A stretch of DNA of 17,268 nt, from positions 1 through 17,268 of the forward strand of contig CANRLQ010000010.1 of NCBI GenBank assembly GCA_947631525.1, in the 5' to 3' direction. The stretch's first letter is position 1. Every line of letters begins with the position of its first letter. This DNA is from an uncultured Bacilli bacterium. GTDB lineage: Bacteria; Bacillota_I; Bacilli_A; RF39; UBA660. The translations under genes were made by a program, and so were the position numbers. A model generated the notes under the pieces. The model was not told the DNA's origin. It was given only the letters and a program-made list of their open reading frames with translations, and did no database searches. Below, piece by piece: positions 14,509 to 17,268 of the stretch.

Positions 14509-15003
14509 ATGATTAAAAAAAATAAAAAAAATATTGTTAAAATTCTTTTAAAAGATGATCTAAATAATAATGATCAAAAACAAATTCTTAATCTATTATT
14601 TAATGAATCAACAGCTATTGATATTGATAAACGATTGGAAGAAAATAAAACCTTTGGTGATAAAATAGCTGAGAAAATAACTAACACTGTTGGAAGTTGG
14701 AAGTTTATAATATGTTTTTTGTTATTCTTAATTTCGTGGATAATTTTAAATTTATATTTTATTAAAATAGATCAATATCCATTTATTCTTTTAAATTTAT
14801 TATTATCTTCTTTAGCAACTATTCAGGCACCAATTATAATGATGAGTCAAAATAGAGAAGCTAAAAAAGAAAGTATTAGAAGTAAAAATGATTATAAAAC
14901 GGATTTAAAAAGTGAATTATTATTAGAGGAATTACATCATAAAATTGATATTGTTATTGAAAATCAGATGAAAGATAAAGAAAATAGCTTTAAAAAAAAG
15001 TAA
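14509..15003 (+). CDS. DUF1003 family membrane protein
   Basis: The 164-residue protein is a clear DUF1003 member: 'KTFGDKIAEKITNTVGSWKF' (47-66), a first membrane helix (about 64-84) with the conserved 'SWIILN', a short loop ending 'YPFILLNLLLS' that begins the second helix (about 89-109), then 'IQAPIIMMSQNREAKKE' (105-121) and a polar, helical C-terminal tail with 'DYKTDLKSE' and 'LHHKID'. The family is widespread and often described only as a predicted membrane protein; I know of no established function. The RBS is AAGAGGTG (14497-14504). The possible promoter upstream (CATAAT at 14485-14490) has a weak -35. mutS begins 30 bp after its stop, so the two may share a transcript. Confidence 0.9.
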   Translation: MIKKNKKNIVKILLKDDLNNNDQKQILNLLFNESTAIDIDKRLEENKTFGDKIAEKITNTVGSWKFIICFLLFLISWIILNLYFIKIDQYPFILLNLLLSSLATIQAPIIMMSQNREAKKESIRSKNDYKTDLKSELLLEELHHKIDIVIENQMKDKENSFKKK

Positions 15004-15011
15004 AAAAATGT

Positions 15012-15017
15012 TAAAAT
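15012..15017 (+). promoter_or_regulatory. Possible -10 box of mutS
   Basis: TAAAAT lies six bases before AGGTGA (15024-15029), the same geometry as in front of thiI, recX and the ABC operon. The -35 position offers only TTTAAA, inside the end of the DUF1003 gene, so this is weak. Confidence 0.35.
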
Positions 15018-15033
15018 AACCATAGGTGATAAA

Positions 15034-17268
15034 ATGTTACGTAGTGAAGTAGATATGAATAAAGTAACTCCTATGATGAAGCAATATTTGGAGATAAAAA
15101 ATAAAAATGAAGATATTATCATTTTTTTTAGATTAGGCGATTTTTATGAAATGTTTTTCGAAGATGCTATAAAAGTATCAAGAGAATTAGAACTTACTTT
15201 AACAGGTAAAAATGCTGGATTAAGTGAAAAGATACCAATGTGTGGTATTCCATATCATGCAGCTAATATATATATAGAGAAATTAGTTGATTTAGGTTAT
15301 AAGATTGGAATATGTGAACAACTAGAAGACCCTTCAAGTGCTAAAGGAATAGTTAAAAGGGATATTATTCAAATAATAAGTAAAGGAACTATTATAAATG
15401 ATGAATCTTTAAATGAATATGAAAATAATTATATCGGAAATATTATGGATTTTAGTCATTGTTTCGTTATAAGTTATATAGATATATCAACAGGTGAGAT
15501 AAATATAACTAAATTAGAGCATGATAAGTCTAAATTAGTAAGTGAAATAGTAAGTTTAGGAATTAAAGAGGTATTAGCAACAGATAAAATTGATAAAAGT
15601 GTTTTAGAAATATTAAAAAATCAATTTAAAATAACTACTAGTATTTCAAATGAAATAAATGATTTAAAAGAATATCAATATATTTATGAAGATATTGATG
15701 ATATAAGATATATTGAAACATTAAAACATTTATTAACTTATATAAATAATACTCAAAAAAGAATATTATCACATTTACAAAAAGCGGTTATTAAAGAAAA
15801 TAAAAATTATTTAAAAATGAGTATTCATACTAAAAGAAATCTAGAGCTAACAGAAACTTTAAGACTTAAAAGTAGAAATTATTCATTGATTTGGTTACTT
15901 GATAAAACAAAAACGGCAATGGGTTCAAGAATGCTTAAAAATATGATTGAAAATCCATTAATTGAAAAAAAAGAAATAATTCAAAGATATGATATAGTTG
16001 ATACATTACTTAAAGAATTTATTCTAAAAGAAGATTTAACCAATTTACTTTTTGAAGTATATGATTTAGAAAGACTATCAGGTAGAATTGCATTTGGAAA
16101 TGCTAATGCAAGAGATTTATTACAACTTAAGAACTCTTTAAAGGTTTTACCTAGTATAAAAGAAATTTTAACAAAAATTAATTTTTATAAAAATATTGAA
16201 ACATTGGATGAACTTTATGATTTGCTCGAAAGTAGTATTTATGAAAATCCACCAGTATCTATTAAAGAAGGATATATAATAAAAGAAGGGTTCAATAAAG
16301 AATTAGATGAATTAAAAGAATTAAGAAAAGGTGGTAAAGATTTTATTGCTAAATTTGAAGCAGAAGAAAAATCCAGAACGGGTATTAAAACATTAAAAGT
16401 TGGATATAACCGTGTATTTGGTTATTACATAGAAGTATCTAAAGGAATGACTAATTTAGTCAAAGAAGAATATGGCTATGAAAGAAAACAAACTTTATCT
16501 AATTGTGAAAGATATATAAGTCCAATATTAAAAGAAAAAGAATCATTAATACTAAATGCTGAAGAAAAGATAATTCAACTTGAATATGAACTATTTATAA
16601 GTATTAGAGATAGAATTAAAGAATACATTCCTAATATTCAAAATATATCTAAAGTTATAAGTGAAATTGATGTTATGCAGTCATTTGCAACTGTTACAGA
16701 AGAAAATAATTATGTAAGACCTAATATAACTGATAAAAGAGAAATAAGAATTATTAACGATAGACATCCTGTTGTTGAAAAAGTTATAGAAGGGGAATTC
16801 GTATCTAATGATGTTATCTTAGATGAAAAAACAGATATTTTATTAATAACAGGTCCTAATATGGCAGGTAAATCAACTTATATGCGACAACTTGCCATAA
16901 CAGTTATTATGGCCCAAATCGGTTGCTTTGTTCCAGCTAGTGAAGCAACATTACCAATATTTGACGCAATATTTACGCGTATTGGAGCAAGTGATGACTT
17001 AGTTAGTGGAGAATCAACATTTATGGTTGAAATGAAAGAAGCTGAATATGCTATATCAAATGCTACTGTTAATAGTTTAGTTTTATTTGATGAATTAGGT
17101 AGAGGAACAGCAACATTTGATGGTATGGCTTTAGCACAATCAATCATTGAATATATTAGTAATAATATTAAAGCAAAAACTTTATTTTCAACTCACTATC
17201 ATGAATTAACTGATTTAGAAGGTACCTTACCAAATCTAAAGAATGTTCATGTAAGTGCTAAAGAAGAA
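15034..17268 (+). CDS. mutS: DNA mismatch repair protein MutS, 3' truncated by the window edge
   Basis: The frame is open from the ATG at 15034 through the last base, 745 codons, of a protein usually about 850-880 residues; the C-terminal 100 or more residues are outside. MutS binds mispaired or looped bases and, with MutL, starts strand excision. The mismatch-reading 'GDFYEMF' has Phe37-Tyr38-Glu39, matching Phe36 and Glu38 of E. coli MutS. 'MCGIPYHA' and 'GICEQLEDP' of domain I follow, then the connector, the core and clamp helices with 'RVFGYYIEVSK', and the ATPase domain with Walker A 'GPNMAGKST' at 607-615 and Walker B Asp686-Glu687 in 'LFDELGRGTATFDG', and 'STHYHELT'. It is preceded by AGGTGA at four-base spacing. 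mutL, often next to mutS in Bacillota, would lie downstream if present. Confidence 0.97.
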   Translation, partial: MLRSEVDMNKVTPMMKQYLEIKNKNEDIIIFFRLGDFYEMFFEDAIKVSRELELTLTGKNAGLSEKIPMCGIPYHAANIYIEKLVDLGYKIGICEQLEDPSSAKGIVKRDIIQIISKGTIINDESLNEYENNYIGNIMDFSHCFVISYIDISTGEINITKLEHDKSKLVSEIVSLGIKEVLATDKIDKSVLEILKNQFKITTSISNEINDLKEYQYIYEDIDDIRYIETLKHLLTYINNTQKRILSHLQKAVIKENKNYLKMSIHTKRNLELTETLRLKSRNYSLIWLLDKTKTAMGSRMLKNMIENPLIEKKEIIQRYDIVDTLLKEFILKEDLTNLLFEVYDLERLSGRIAFGNANARDLLQLKNSLKVLPSIKEILTKINFYKNIETLDELYDLLESSIYENPPVSIKEGYIIKEGFNKELDELKELRKGGKDFIAKFEAEEKSRTGIKTLKVGYNRVFGYYIEVSKGMTNLVKEEYGYERKQTLSNCERYISPILKEKESLILNAEEKIIQLEYELFISIRDRIKEYIPNIQNISKVISEIDVMQSFATVTEENNYVRPNITDKREIRIINDRHPVVEKVIEGEFVSNDVILDEKTDILLITGPNMAGKSTYMRQLAITVIMAQIGCFVPASEATLPIFDAIFTRIGASDDLVSGESTFMVEMKEAEYAISNATVNSLVLFDELGRGTATFDGMALAQSIIEYISNNIKAKTLFSTHYHELTDLEGTLPNLKNVHVSAKEE

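Noticed and set aside
16878..17147. Minus-strand open frame within mutS
   Set aside because: Opposite the conserved ATPase domain of mutS, which constrains this sequence.
1..17268. Mycoplasma-type code (TGA as tryptophan), suggested by the very low G+C and frequent Lys/Asn/Ile
   Set aside because: All genes read through with TGG for tryptophan and no in-frame TGA.
1..17268. Mobile element, CRISPR or defence system
   Set aside because: No transposase, integrase, terminal repeats, spaced direct repeats or defence-type domains were seen; gene content is chromosomal housekeeping plus sporulation.

Overview
The window is strongly A+T-rich and uses the standard code: every tryptophan I read is TGG and there is no in-frame TGA. 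It looks like chromosomal DNA from a spore-forming, Gram-positive-type low-GC member of the Bacillota, probably an uncultured gut-type Bacilli or Clostridia lineage. The support is two alpha/beta-type small acid-soluble spore proteins (SASPs), two tiny YjcZ-type sporulation membrane proteins, a lipoteichoic-acid-synthase-like enzyme, a PrsA lipoprotein, a Bacillus-type ThiI without a rhodanese domain, and RecX and MutS of Bacillota type. Genus-level placement is not possible from this sequence alone. I found no tRNA, rRNA, CRISPR array, insertion sequence or phage gene. No gene-free stretch exceeds about 150 bp.

Layout, left to right. (1) 1-1565: the 3' end of a gene for a jelly-roll (C1q/TNF/BclA-C-terminal-like) surface protein, followed 15 bp later by a SunS-type glycosyltransferase with TPR repeats; this resembles a spore-surface glycoprotein and glycosyltransferase pair. 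(2) 1622-2797: thiI. (3) 2874-4974: two SASP genes bracketing an HD-GYP phosphodiesterase gene and an overlapping gene of unknown function. (4) 5048-5935: a secreted or anchored protein with a prepilin-like N-terminus. (5) 6048-7776: recX and, convergent to it, prsA on the minus strand, sharing one palindromic terminator that also encodes the last residues of both proteins. (6) 7920-8153: two tiny YjcZ-type genes behind a SigK-like promoter. (7) 8226-10425: a two-gene NatAB/YhaQP-type ABC exporter. (8) 10505-13187: an LtaS-family enzyme (TTG start) and a coupled single-pass membrane protein of unknown function. (9) 13317-15003: an unknown 374-residue protein and a DUF1003 membrane protein. (10) 15034 to the window edge: mutS, cut off at codon 745.

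All genes except prsA lie on the plus strand. Transcription units are short and mostly self-contained. Several have a near-consensus SigA promoter whose -10 box lies about six bases from an AGGTGA-type ribosome binding site, and a compact hairpin terminator that often includes the stop codon. Sporulation genes (surface glycoprotein, SASPs, YjcZ-type) are interleaved with housekeeping genes for tRNA thiolation, recombination control, mismatch repair, secretion and envelope polymer synthesis. Nothing here forms an obvious new multi-gene system. The most interesting items are the surface-protein/glycosyltransferase pair, the shared RecX/PrsA terminator-coding palindrome, the very short promoter-to-RBS architecture, and several conserved-looking genes I cannot name.
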